DNA from: an uncultured Fibrobacter sp.
Lineage (GTDB): Bacteria; Fibrobacterota; Fibrobacteria; Fibrobacterales; Fibrobacteraceae
Direction: 5' to 3'
Assembly: GCF_947166265.1 (NCBI RefSeq)
Contig: NZ_CAMVDO010000003.1
Span: 154,849-218,848, forward strand
DNA length: 64,000 nucleotides
Shown: in pieces, positions 34,538-43,902 of the stretch
How positions within the stretch are numbered: the first letter of the stretch is position 1
Layout: every line of letters starts with the position of its first letter
Translations under genes and position numbers: made by a program
The notes under the pieces: model-generated
Told to the model about the DNA's origin: nothing
The model's database searches: none
Seen by the model: the letters and a program-made list of their open reading frames with translations, nothing else

Positions 34538-34915
34538 CTATTCCAGCGCTTCACGAATCTGCTGGATAAAGTCCATTTCTTCGGGAGACACGCAGCTTGC
34601 GTTGTCGTCTTCCTTAGAGGCATTCGCTACGCGGAGCATCGATTCCAGCACCTTGCTCTTGAATTCGCCCGATTCGTTCTTCAACACTTCGACACAGGCC
34701 GCGGCACGGTCCTTTGCAGAGCTGAAACTGGCGTAAGTATCGTTGAAATCGTCCCACGAGACATCCGGGGTCAGTTCGTCGTGAATCGCATCGAGCGTAT
34801 CGCTTTCGGCCTCCGTCGCCGAAGTAGAACCCGGCAAAAGCTTGTCGGTTTCGGTTTCGTGATAAAGGCAGGCCACCTGCCAAGAAAGAATCAATAACGC
34901 TAAATTCGAATTCAT
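34538..34915 (-). CDS. TerB-like protein
   Basis: A 125-residue helical protein. The final part, LESMLRVANAS ... CVSPEEMDFIQQIREAL, matches the pattern of TerB-fold proteins (a hydrophobic helix, a short acidic loop, then SPEE and another helix), and the N-terminal part (ALLILSWQVACLYHETE) could be the matching first pair. TerB-like proteins occur in tellurite resistance and other stress systems, often fused to DnaJ or other domains; here it stands alone. No signal peptide is obvious, although the first helix is hydrophobic. Start at 34915, 45 bases after the FISUMP operon stop; it may be the last gene of that transcript. Confidence 0.65.
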   Translation of the reverse strand: MNSNLALLILSWQVACLYHETETDKLLPGSTSATEAESDTLDAIHDELTPDVSWDDFNDTYASFSSAKDRAAACVEVLKNESGEFKSKVLESMLRVANASKEDDNASCVSPEEMDFIQQIREALE

Positions 34916-34960
34916 CGGGTACCTCGTAATTATGGAATAAAAGATACTAAAAATATTCAG

Positions 34961-36922
34961 TTAATCGTCCTGGAGGCAACGGACACTAAGGCCTCGATCC
35001 TTATAAATGCCACCATGATCCAACCGATCAGGCTGCAAGAACATATAACCAGCCATTTCATAATCATATTCATCAGAACACCAAAAGTACGCCATATTCT
35101 GATTATAACGATCAAACTCATTCTTATACGCACCAAACGGAAGTGCAGTAAACCCATACGCATCGGTCGCATCAGGCCATTCCTCAAATCCCCTTGCCTG
35201 TAACTTATAATGTTGTCTAGATTCATCTTTATACACGGCGTCGAAAAACAACATATATTCAGAATCATCATTGTAACAAGTTGGCAAATGCCAACCTTCA
35301 GGACACACGCCTCGAATAGGATATGCATTAATAAGTTTTTGATAACATTGCATAATTTTATTATATCCACAACCAGTTGATTTTTCGCTAAACAATCCCG
35401 CACTATCCATTGCTGCCGCCCAGCTATAGACATTGCCATAAATTCCATGTGTCGTACTGGTTACATAAAATTCACTATACAAAGATGAATCCTTATACAC
35501 ATAGTCTAGGTTTTCGGCCATCCATACCTGACCTTCTATTTCAACCGTTCTGTAGGCATGTCTATCTCGTTTATCAATCAAATAACCATAATCGATATTT
35601 TCATTAAAGTATGAATTTTTAGACAAAGAAACAAAGAATCCTTTCAAGCACCAATAATTTTTTTCATAGAAGTTACTTCGTTTATTTTTTACAACTAACG
35701 AATCAAAATCATTCTCACTGCATACGTCAATACCAAAAAATTCATTAGCAATAAAGTTTTCAACATGCCGTTCGAAATCACCGACTTTTGAGCCACCATT
35801 TAAGCCCCAGCTTTCCACATTTTTGCGAATTTTCGACATTTCTTTTGTAAAAGCCCAATCAGCAATTGCCGTCTTAATGGAATCCGCATTTTCTCCATTC
35901 CATAGCCCATCCGTTTCCATATCTTGTGCAATTTCAGTCAACAACACGGAAAGATCCGTTTCATCGCCATCGCCCTGCAAAAGAATCGAAATAGCGAGCA
36001 AGGCCGCATCGGCAGCGGTTGCACCGAATACGTCCATATCCTCCGATTCCGTCTTAAAGCCCGTTGTATCGATGTGGAACGCATCAAATATTTCATGCTG
36101 AGCCTTTTTCTTTGCAGCTCTCACACTCATTTTGTCATGTGTCACTAGATAATACACTCGCTGTGATTCCAAGTGAGTAAGCAAATTCACATTCGCCGAC
36201 CTACGCGCAAGCATATTAGTATAGGCCTGCAGCTGTATATTTGTAGCGGTAGGCTTACCCGTCACCTCATTACGGTACTTACCATCCACAACAATCAGGG
36301 CGTACTGACTCGTCAAATTACGACTGGAAAATTTGTAGCGACCGTCATCACTCGTAATATGACTTATAAAGTTTCCATTCGTCTGCTTGAGGGTTCGCCC
36401 ATCGGAAAGTTCGTACAAATAAACCGTAGAGCCCTTGAGGAACGGTCCCTTCTGCGAATAACCCGTCAAGGAATCGAGCGAAATCGCAATCTGCTCAGAA
36501 TCGGCTTCCGTAGTGTCCGACGAACCCATCGAAGGGGTTCCGCCAAAATGAAGCGTCATCGTAGAATCACCGCAGGTGATCGTCACCGAAGATTCGTCTT
36601 GAGCGACAATGGTACACCCAGCACCATCATCCCCCGCATCACCCTTCTTGCCATCTTTACCCGATTTTCCGTTGGCACCGTTTTCGCCGTCCTTACCAGC
36701 GACACCCGGGTCTCCCTTTGCACCGTTCAACACCACGCCAATGGAATCTCCATTGCAGATAATCTTGATGCCACTCTTGTCCTTAAGTTCCTTGGTGGAG
36801 CAACTGAACTCAAAATCTGAATCCGACGCCACCTCGACAATCTTTTCGGTTGTAGTCTCACCGTCGCAAGCAGCAAGAAAAGCACCCATCGCAAAAGCCA
36901 CGATTGCATTTTTTTTCTTCAT
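34961..36922 (-). CDS. Collagen-like FISUMP lipoprotein, operon member 4 (divergent C-terminal part)
   Basis: A 653-residue lipoprotein; start chosen at 36922 (MKKKNAIVAF) because GAGGAATT is just upstream and the lipobox LAAC follows. Order of parts: tether; conserved Cys-rich lead-in (CSTKELKDKSGIKIICNGDS); twelve Gly-X-Y triplets (about residues 67-102, e.g. GKDGENGANGKSGKDG); a Cys-bearing exit (ITCGDSTMTLHFG); the shared KGPFLKGSTVYLYEL domain; and a TIGR02145 C-terminal domain (TVEIEGQVWMAENLDY ... CPEGWHLPTCYND). The C-terminal half differs from the paralogues in sequence and is more AT-rich (about 35.0-35.8 kb). It follows the third member by 17 bases. Surface attachment is likely; ligand unknown. 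Confidence 0.85.
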   Translation of the reverse strand: MKKKNAIVAFAMGAFLAACDGETTTEKIVEVASDSDFEFSCSTKELKDKSGIKIICNGDSIGVVLNGAKGDPGVAGKDGENGANGKSGKDGKKGDAGDDGAGCTIVAQDESSVTITCGDSTMTLHFGGTPSMGSSDTTEADSEQIAISLDSLTGYSQKGPFLKGSTVYLYELSDGRTLKQTNGNFISHITSDDGRYKFSSRNLTSQYALIVVDGKYRNEVTGKPTATNIQLQAYTNMLARRSANVNLLTHLESQRVYYLVTHDKMSVRAAKKKAQHEIFDAFHIDTTGFKTESEDMDVFGATAADAALLAISILLQGDGDETDLSVLLTEIAQDMETDGLWNGENADSIKTAIADWAFTKEMSKIRKNVESWGLNGGSKVGDFERHVENFIANEFFGIDVCSENDFDSLVVKNKRSNFYEKNYWCLKGFFVSLSKNSYFNENIDYGYLIDKRDRHAYRTVEIEGQVWMAENLDYVYKDSSLYSEFYVTSTTHGIYGNVYSWAAAMDSAGLFSEKSTGCGYNKIMQCYQKLINAYPIRGVCPEGWHLPTCYNDDSEYMLFFDAVYKDESRQHYKLQARGFEEWPDATDAYGFTALPFGAYKNEFDRYNQNMAYFWCSDEYDYEMAGYMFLQPDRLDHGGIYKDRGLSVRCLQDD

Positions 36923-36939
36923 AATTCCTCTTGACTCAA

Positions 36940-39144
36940 TCAAGGTTCCCAATCTTCTTTTTCGATACAACGTAACGACAATGTCGATTTATAAAAACTT
37001 CCAGCACAGTCCGCTAAAGTAATTTGATCGGTATTATAGTTAAAACGGACGCACGAAGCTTCATAGAGGCCTCCACCGCGATAAGGAGTACTCCAAAACA
37101 CAGCTACAGAACCTTCATTGATATGATTGCCTTCGTGATCCACAGAACCAGCTGGTAAAATTGAAAAAGAAAAATCATCGGAGCCATTCCCATTATTATC
37201 CCAACCAGAGGTAGACTTGAGGAAATTGCCCCCCGTTGGAACTCCCGCATACCATGATCCACCAACGGCACTAAACAAAAAAGTCCATTCGCGTGTTGTC
37301 GGCATTCGCCAACCCTTTGGGCAAATACGATTAGCCTCGTCATAGGAATAGAAACGCCCATACTTTTCGCAATCAAAGCAGACGTTGTCTTCTATTTCAT
37401 AATTCATATTTTCAGCCATCCATCTCCGAGTTCCAATCGCAATCGTCCTGTACTCTGTACCAGCCGCATCTTTCACCGTTCCGGAGCTGCCTTCCGCATC
37501 GAAAATCCACCCCTCATCCGCGGTGCACTTGTAATGCGACAACTGATTTTCCAAGACAAAACTTTCATTATAGATATAGCTCACGCAACCTCTGTTCCAG
37601 CCAATTTCCGATCCATTTGCATACCTAAGCGTATCCGCATCCCATACCAGCTTTTTCCCTGAAACGGGGCCCACCAAAAGGGTTCCGTCTTGCGTATTTT
37701 CGGGCTCCCAATTATAGCGGTCACTTTCCAATTCGGTTGCCGTACGCCACTGTCCCCCTTCGACACATTTAAACCGAATCTTTGTGATTTCCGTATCGTA
37801 ATAATCTTTCGCATAGAAATTTGTGGATTGCGGATTCGCCACTTCTTTAATAGTTCCTTCCGGAACGTCATCGCCGCAGATTCCGAGTTCAAGTTCCTTG
37901 CCGTAGAACCGGCGAATCACCTTTTCAAAATCAGGAGCCTTAGCCGTAGAAAGCTTCCACCCCTCGACATTTTTACGAATATTCGCAAGTACGTTTAACG
38001 TATCCGACATCGCAGAATCGGCGGTAAGCGCCCACTCGGCGATTTTCACCCTAGCAAGCGAATCATTCCATTCACCGTCGATTTCCATATCCATAGACAT
38101 TTCGGTCAAAAGCACTGAAAGGTCTGTTTCGTCCCAATTTCCCTGCAACAATACCGAAATGCCAAGCAGCACCGCATCGGCATCACTTGAACCGAACACA
38201 TCCAAGTCTTCGGATTCTACCTTGATACCCGTCGTATCAACATGGAAGGCATTTAAAATTTCAGACTGAGCCTTTTTCTTAGCTCCCCGAACACTCATTT
38301 TTTCACGAGTCACCAGATAGTACACCCGAACCGATTCCAAATGCGTGAGCAAGTTCACGTTTGCAGATCTACGCGAAAGCATATTGGTATAGGCCTGCAA
38401 TTTGATAGGCGTACTCATCGGTTTTCCGGTTATTTCACTCCGGTATTTACCATCGACCACAATCAAGGCGTATTGGCTCAACAGATCACGACTTGAAAAC
38501 TTGTAACGACCATCGTCACTCGAGATATAGCTTAAAAAATTTCCATTCGTCTGTTTTAGGGTCCTGCCATCGGAAAGTTCGTAAAGGTACACCGCCGAGC
38601 CCTTGAGGAAAGGCCCCTTTTGCGAAAAGCCTGACAAGGAATCCATCGAAATCGCAATCTTTTCAGAATCGACTTCTGCAGTATCCGCACCTGTAAAATC
38701 GGGATCATCTAAAAACAAGGTAAATGTGCTATCGCCACAGCAAATGGTCACCGACGTATCGGATTTATCCACAATTGTACAACCGGTACCATCCTTACCG
38801 TTTTTTCCATCGGCCCCAGAAGCCCCATTTTCACCCTTGGCACCATCGTTGCCAGAGGCACCTTTTTTACCGTCGGCACCTTTTTTTCCGTCTTTTCCAT
38901 ACAGAACTTCACCGACAGAATCCCCGTTACAGATAATCTTGATTCCGCTTTTATTTTTAAGTTCCTGAGTGATACAACCGGATTCAGCACCGTTCAAGTA
39001 AAAAGTATCTACAGGCACAATAACGGTATCAAGCACAAGCGTTTCCGTATCGGATTCAAACTCCGAAATGCCATCTGACGTCGTTGAATCGCCACAAGCC
39101 CCAAAGTAAAGAGCCAATAAAAAAATCCATAAAACTTTTTTCAT
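36940..39144 (-). CDS. Collagen-like FISUMP lipoprotein, operon member 3
   Basis: A 734-residue lipoprotein (lipobox YFGAC). The Gly-X-Y run is about residues 83-121 (GKKGASGNDGAKGENGASG), placed between paired conserved segments around ICNGDS and ICCGDS. Next comes the shared domain with QKGPFLKGSAVYLYELSDG and a helical part with DGEWNDSLARVKIAEWAL, then a Cys-containing part (CVSYIYNESFVLENQLSHYKC) that forms a repeat-like link in members 1-3, then the TIGR02145 domain (TEYRTIAIGTRRWMAENMNYE ... CPKGWRMPTTREWTFL) and the end TLSLRCIE. It starts 13 bases after the previous stop codon. Secreted by the Sec route and lipid-anchored. Confidence 0.87.
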   Translation of the reverse strand: MKKVLWIFLLALYFGACGDSTTSDGISEFESDTETLVLDTVIVPVDTFYLNGAESGCITQELKNKSGIKIICNGDSVGEVLYGKDGKKGADGKKGASGNDGAKGENGASGADGKNGKDGTGCTIVDKSDTSVTICCGDSTFTLFLDDPDFTGADTAEVDSEKIAISMDSLSGFSQKGPFLKGSAVYLYELSDGRTLKQTNGNFLSYISSDDGRYKFSSRDLLSQYALIVVDGKYRSEITGKPMSTPIKLQAYTNMLSRRSANVNLLTHLESVRVYYLVTREKMSVRGAKKKAQSEILNAFHVDTTGIKVESEDLDVFGSSDADAVLLGISVLLQGNWDETDLSVLLTEMSMDMEIDGEWNDSLARVKIAEWALTADSAMSDTLNVLANIRKNVEGWKLSTAKAPDFEKVIRRFYGKELELGICGDDVPEGTIKEVANPQSTNFYAKDYYDTEITKIRFKCVEGGQWRTATELESDRYNWEPENTQDGTLLVGPVSGKKLVWDADTLRYANGSEIGWNRGCVSYIYNESFVLENQLSHYKCTADEGWIFDAEGSSGTVKDAAGTEYRTIAIGTRRWMAENMNYEIEDNVCFDCEKYGRFYSYDEANRICPKGWRMPTTREWTFLFSAVGGSWYAGVPTGGNFLKSTSGWDNNGNGSDDFSFSILPAGSVDHEGNHINEGSVAVFWSTPYRGGGLYEASCVRFNYNTDQITLADCAGSFYKSTLSLRCIEKEDWEP

Positions 39145-39157
39145 AAAAACTCTTCCG

Positions 39158-41314
39158 TTAAAAATCTTCTATACAACGTACGGAATGCAGCAGTACATCA
39201 TTATAGGTATACATGTGAGAATTTTTGTAAAAATTATCAAAATACACAACATAAGCATTTGAAGACTCTTCGTGAGTGGATGACCAGAAATAAGCATAGG
39301 TTCCTTCGCCAAATAAGTCGCCAACTCTTTGGCCGAGACCCACAGGTTGCGCAGAAAAGCCAAAAGCATCCACTCCATTGCCATTATTTTTCCAACCAGA
39401 TGTGGACTTGAGAACCAAAGCAGCTGTTGAATCTCCTCCAACCGTTATAAACAGTGTTTCCCAATCCCCTTTTGTCGGCAAATGCCATCCTCTGGGACAC
39501 GCCTTATCCGCGGCTTTCCAAGTATAGAACCGTCCCGTTTCTTCACATCTATCACAGTCACTTTCTTCTGTTTTGTAATTCAGGTTTTCGGCCATCCACG
39601 TCTGGTTTCCAATCGTTATGGTCCGGTATCTCGTACCGGCAGCATCCCTCATCGTTCCTGAACTCCCTTCTATGTCAAATATCCACCCCTCGGCAGAGCA
39701 CTTGTAATGCGACAATTGGTTCGCAAAAACAAAACTTTCGCCTCGGATATAGCTTACACAACCCCTATCCCAGCTAATTTCTGTACTATCCGCATACCTA
39801 AGCGTATCCGCATCCCACACCATCTTTTTCCCAGTAATGGGGGCATCCAAAAGTGAACCATCCTTGGCGTTCCTTGGGTTCCATTTAAAACGGTCCTTTT
39901 CGATATCTGTCGCCGGGCGCCATAATTGGGTCTTTAAATCACAAATATACCGCACCTTCGTTCGTGTCGTGTCCAGGTAGTCTTCGGCATAAAACTCTAT
40001 GGAATTTACGTTCGGAACCTCTTTTACCGTTTCCGGAAGGACATCGTCTCCACACACACCGAGCCCTAGTTCCAGACTATAAAACCGGCGAACCACCTTT
40101 TCAAAATCAGGAACTCCAGCCGAAGAAAGTTGCCAGTTTTCCACGTTTTTCCGAATTCTCATGAGGCCATTTGTAGAATCTGAGGCCGAATCAGCGGCAA
40201 TCGCCCAATCGGCAATTTTTGCCCTAGAAAGAGAATCCGTCCACAGGCCATCATCTTCCAGATCCATCATCACGTCAACCAAAAGCACCGACAAATCCGT
40301 TTCATTTCCACTCCCCTGCAACAGCACCGAAATGGCGAGCAAAGCAGCATCGGCATCCGTTTTTCCGAACACATCCAAGTCTTCGGATTCCATCGCGAAT
40401 TCCGTCGGGTCAATATGGAATGCCCCAAAAATTTCGTACTGCGCTTTTTTCTTCGCTTCACGAAGCCTCATTTTTTTGCGCGTCACCAGGTAATACACAC
40501 GCAACGATTCCAAATGCGTAAGCAAGTTCACATTGGCGGACCTGCGCGAAAGCATATTGGTATAGGCCTGCAACTTAATCGTGGTTGCAGTCGGTTCACC
40601 CGTCACCTCATTGCGGTACTTACCATCGACCACAATCAAGGCATACTGGCTCAACAAATTACGACTCGAAAAACTGTAGCGACCGTCGTCACTCGTTATT
40701 TCACTCGTGAAGTTTCCATTCGTCTGCTTTAAGGTACGACCATCAGAAAGTTCATAAAGGTAAACCGTTCCCCCTTTCAAAAACGGCCCCTTCTGCGAAA
40801 AACCCGTCAAGGAATCCAGCGAAATTGCAATTCTTTCGGAATCGATTTCAGCCGTATCTGCAATCGAGCCAATATCATTATCGATTTTTAATGTAATCGA
40901 GCTATCGCCACAGGTAATCGTCACCGAAGAATCTGTTTTATTCGTAATAGAGCAGGAAATTCCGTCGAGACCGTCTTCGCCGTCATTTCCGGCAACACCG
41001 TCATCGCCCTTTTCTCCATCCTCGCCTCTGGCACCCTCCTTACCATTTGCCCCATTTTTTCCATTTTTCCCATTCAATACAACCCCAATGGAATCTCCGT
41101 TACAAACAACCTTAAGGCCACTTTTATCCTTTAATTCCTTGGTGGTACAGCTATAGTTGTCCGCCAAATAAAGGGTATCCGCCTCAACGATAACAGTATC
41201 TTTTACCGAAGAATCATCCGTGAAAGCGGATTCAGAGGCAGACTCCGTTGTCGAGGAATCCCCGCAAGCGAAAAGAACAAGAGAAAGTAGAAGTAGCGCG
41301 ACTAATTTTTTCAT
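39158..41314 (-). CDS. Collagen-like FISUMP lipoprotein, operon member 2
   Basis: A 718-residue lipoprotein (lipobox LFAC). Its collagen-like run is about residues 82-118, with acidic triplets (GARGEDGEKGDDGVAGNDG) that differ from the Lys-rich runs of members 1 and 3. The shared domains follow in the same order, ending in a TIGR02145 domain (TRYRTITIGNQTWMAENLNYK ... CPRGWHLPTKGDWETLF). The ATG overlaps the stop codon of member 1 in ATGA, so the two are translationally coupled. Members of the TIGR02145 family are numerous in Fibrobacter; their biochemical role is not established. Confidence 0.87.
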   Translation of the reverse strand: MKKLVALLLLSLVLFACGDSSTTESASESAFTDDSSVKDTVIVEADTLYLADNYSCTTKELKDKSGLKVVCNGDSIGVVLNGKNGKNGANGKEGARGEDGEKGDDGVAGNDGEDGLDGISCSITNKTDSSVTITCGDSSITLKIDNDIGSIADTAEIDSERIAISLDSLTGFSQKGPFLKGGTVYLYELSDGRTLKQTNGNFTSEITSDDGRYSFSSRNLLSQYALIVVDGKYRNEVTGEPTATTIKLQAYTNMLSRRSANVNLLTHLESLRVYYLVTRKKMRLREAKKKAQYEIFGAFHIDPTEFAMESEDLDVFGKTDADAALLAISVLLQGSGNETDLSVLLVDVMMDLEDDGLWTDSLSRAKIADWAIAADSASDSTNGLMRIRKNVENWQLSSAGVPDFEKVVRRFYSLELGLGVCGDDVLPETVKEVPNVNSIEFYAEDYLDTTRTKVRYICDLKTQLWRPATDIEKDRFKWNPRNAKDGSLLDAPITGKKMVWDADTLRYADSTEISWDRGCVSYIRGESFVFANQLSHYKCSAEGWIFDIEGSSGTMRDAAGTRYRTITIGNQTWMAENLNYKTEESDCDRCEETGRFYTWKAADKACPRGWHLPTKGDWETLFITVGGDSTAALVLKSTSGWKNNGNGVDAFGFSAQPVGLGQRVGDLFGEGTYAYFWSSTHEESSNAYVVYFDNFYKNSHMYTYNDVLLHSVRCIEDF

Positions 41315-43539
41315 GGCAGTTCCTCTTGATTTTCAATACAACGGACCGACATATAATGATCATCCAAATAAACAACCACTTTGGAACGAGCTTCAGGTCG
41401 TTCATAATCAAAGGAAACATCGAAAGCTCCTGATTTGCCCAGATCTTCACCTTCGGTGGCTGTCCAGAAAAAGGCAGACATTCCTTTATTTGCATGACTT
41501 CCTGCCCAAAGCCCCGCAGGCAATACGGTAAATCCGAAAGCATCCGTACCTCCGCCACTATTTCCTTGCCAAGTAGAAGTCCAGCCAGAAGCCGATTTGA
41601 GGACCGCACCGGCCGAAGTCGCGCCACCAACCGCAGCAAACAAGGTATTCCATTCCTCTAATGTCGGCAAATGCCAACCTTCGGGACAGACCCACTTTGC
41701 GGAGCTCCAAGTATAGAGTCGTCCATAAGTTTCACATTCAATACAATTGCTATCCCAAATAGCATAGTTCAAATTTTCAGCCATCCATCTCTGGGTTCCA
41801 ATGGCTACCGTCCGGTATTCCGTTCCAGCGGCATCCTGCATTGTGCCCGAGCTTCCCTCCTTATCAAAAATCCACCCTTCCTGCGAACAAATGTAATGCG
41901 ACAGCTGATTTTCCAGGACAAAGCTCGAATCCCGTGTATAGCTTACACAACCCCTGTTCCAACTCACTTCCGAATCATCCGCATATCGGAGCGTATCCGC
42001 ATCCCATACCAGTTTCCTTCCGGTAAACGGGCCATCCAAAAGAGTTCCGTCTTCGGTATTTTCCGGATTCCAGCCATAAAGATCTTTTTCCAAATCGGTC
42101 GCAATACGCCACCGACCATCATCCAGGCACTTAAAGCGGGCTACCGTTATTGTTGAATCAAAATAATCCTTTGCATAATACATCGTGGATTTAGCATTCG
42201 ACACCTCTTTCACCGTTCCCATAGGGACATCGTCTCCGCACACCCCCAGTTGCAGTTCCAAACCGTAGAAACGGCGAATCATTTTTTCAAAATTTGGAAC
42301 TCCTGTCGTCGAAAGTTTCCACCCTTCCACATTTTCACGAATCTTCGCAAGTCCATTTGCGCTATCAGGCAAAGGTGAATCTATGGTTAACGCCCACTCC
42401 GCGATTTTCGCCCTGGAAAGGGAATCATTCCATTCCCCGTCTTCTTCCAGATCCATCATCATATCCGTCAGCAACACCATCAGTTCCGTTTCGTTCCCCT
42501 CACCTTGCAAAAGCACCGATATGGCAAGCAAGGCGGCGTCGGCATCGGTCTTGCCAAACACATCAAGATCTTCAGATTCGGCATTGAAACCTGTCGTATC
42601 AATGTGGAATGCATTGAATATTTCGTACTGCGCCAGCTTTTTCGCCCTCCGGACAGTCATCTTCTCTTTTGTAACAAGGTAAAATACGCGATTTTTTTCC
42701 AGATGAGTCAGCAAGTTCACGTTTACGGATCTGCGCATCAGCATATTGGTGTAGGCCTGCAACCTAATGGCAGTAGACGTAGGCACCCCAGTCACTTCAT
42801 TGCGGTACTTACCTTCGGCAACAATCAGGGCATACTGGCTTTTCAAATCGCGGCTAGAAAACCGATAGCGGCCATCATCATTTGTAATATGACTTATAAA
42901 GTTTCCATTTGTCTGCTTAAGGGTTCTGCCATCGGTAAGCTCGTAAAGGTACACTGCCGAGCCCTTCAGGAACGGGCCCTTCTGCGAAAAACCCGACAGG
43001 GAATCCATCGATACCGCCACCTGTTCGGAATCGACCTCAACAGTATCACCATTGAGTTCTTTCCCTAAATTCAAGACCATCGTAGAATCGCCACATACGA
43101 TGGTCACCGTAGAATTCGTCCTATCCGTTATGGAGCAGTCATCCCCATCCTTGCCATCTTGACCATCGGGGCCATCAGAGCCTTTTTTCCCCTTTGCGCC
43201 GTCCTTCCCCTTAGCACCATCCTTGCCGTCGGAGCCATCTTTTCCCTTTACGCCCTTCAGGACAACGCCAATAGAATCCCCATTACAGATAATCTTTATA
43301 CCACTTTTGTCCTTGAGTTCCTTCGTGGAGCAACTGAATCCACTCGCATCCAGATAAATAGCCTTTTCAATAACGACTACCGTATCGCCATTCTCTATAC
43401 CAGAACTAGCCTCAGCGACTCTATCGGATGAGGAATCATCGCCACAGGCGACAAGCAACAAGAAAAGACCGAAAACGAGAGATAACGTAACCCTACTCCC
43501 CGCAAAGACTCTTAAGATACCCATCGATGGATACTCCAT
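41311..43539 (-). CDS. Collagen-like FISUMP lipoprotein, operon member 1
   Basis: A 742-residue lipoprotein, first gene of the four-gene set. Start 43539 has AAGGAG 8 bases upstream; the signal peptide ends at LLLVAC. The collagen-like run is about residues 96-133 and is Lys-rich (GKDGAKGKDGAKGKKGSDG). After it come the shared KGPFLKGSAVYLYELTDG domain, the KIAEWALTIDSPLPDSAN helical part, a Cys-linked module (CVSYTRDSSFVLENQLSHYIC) and the TIGR02145 domain (TEYRTVAIGTQRWMAENLNYA ... CPEGWHLPTLEEW). The upstream gap (43540-43902) holds repeats and the divergent dnaX. A recognisable promoter was not found for this operon. Confidence 0.87.
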   Translation of the reverse strand: MEYPSMGILRVFAGSRVTLSLVFGLFLLLVACGDDSSSDRVAEASSGIENGDTVVVIEKAIYLDASGFSCSTKELKDKSGIKIICNGDSIGVVLKGVKGKDGSDGKDGAKGKDGAKGKKGSDGPDGQDGKDGDDCSITDRTNSTVTIVCGDSTMVLNLGKELNGDTVEVDSEQVAVSMDSLSGFSQKGPFLKGSAVYLYELTDGRTLKQTNGNFISHITNDDGRYRFSSRDLKSQYALIVAEGKYRNEVTGVPTSTAIRLQAYTNMLMRRSVNVNLLTHLEKNRVFYLVTKEKMTVRRAKKLAQYEIFNAFHIDTTGFNAESEDLDVFGKTDADAALLAISVLLQGEGNETELMVLLTDMMMDLEEDGEWNDSLSRAKIAEWALTIDSPLPDSANGLAKIRENVEGWKLSTTGVPNFEKMIRRFYGLELQLGVCGDDVPMGTVKEVSNAKSTMYYAKDYFDSTITVARFKCLDDGRWRIATDLEKDLYGWNPENTEDGTLLDGPFTGRKLVWDADTLRYADDSEVSWNRGCVSYTRDSSFVLENQLSHYICSQEGWIFDKEGSSGTMQDAAGTEYRTVAIGTQRWMAENLNYAIWDSNCIECETYGRLYTWSSAKWVCPEGWHLPTLEEWNTLFAAVGGATSAGAVLKSASGWTSTWQGNSGGGTDAFGFTVLPAGLWAGSHANKGMSAFFWTATEGEDLGKSGAFDVSFDYERPEARSKVVVYLDDHYMSVRCIENQEELP

Positions 43540-43595
43540 AGAATGTTCTCCTTACAGATAAGATAAAATATAATTTTTTTGAATTTATTTGTGGA

Positions 43596-43760
43596 CGATA
43601 TGCGCCAACCTCATCCCCGTTCCTCTCTGAATACCCTCCCTCGTTGCACTCGGTCGAGGATGACATTTTCAATTCATCCCAAGATCCTTCGACTTCGTTC
43701 ACTTCGGCCCTTCGGCAAGCTCAAGGACCTTTGTAAACCGCTCAGGATGACAGCAGATGA
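43596..43760. repeat. Repeat-filled gap upstream of dnaX (families A and D, mixed)
   Basis: From 43637 TCCCTCGTTGCACTCGGTCG runs into GGATGACA; at 43682 a family A element starts in inverse orientation (AGATCCTTCGAC) and ends at CTCAGGATGACA (43741-43752), with a family D core (TTCGGCCCTTCGGCAAGCTC, 43703-43722) inside it. ACCACTAATCACTAACCAC follows to about 43783. I see no gene in the 363-base gap 43540-43902. Confidence 0.6.
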
Positions 43761-43801
43761 CCTAACCACTAATCACTAACCACTTTCTACCGCATACTTT
43801 T

Positions 43802-43869
43802 TACTATATGGCGTTCTTTCAGAACGCATATAGTACGGCTCGGCAATGTCAAAATAACAAGTTATTTTG
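43802..43869. promoter_or_regulatory. Two hairpins directly upstream of dnaX
   Basis: TACTATATGGCGTTCT and AGAACGCATATAGTA form a near-perfect stem (43802-43835, one unpaired G). CAAAATAAC and GTTATTTTG form a 9-bp stem with a 2-base loop (43850-43869). Neither has a T-run, so a terminator is unlikely. Confidence 0.45.
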
Positions 43870-43883
43870 CCGCTGCTCTCGCC

Positions 43884-43899
43884 TTTTACTATATTCCCC
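43884..43899 (+). promoter_or_regulatory. Promoter-like motif abutting dnaX
   Basis: TTTTACTATATTCCCC ends 3 bases before ATG 43903; no ribosome binding site in between. Confidence 0.45.
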
Positions 43900-43902
43900 T
43901 AC

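Noticed and set aside
38800..38920. Short-period repeats in the Gly-X-Y regions read as a CRISPR or minisatellite
   Set aside because: The period is 9 bases or less in coding frame and comes from GGN codons of collagen-like triplets; there are no spacers of constant length.
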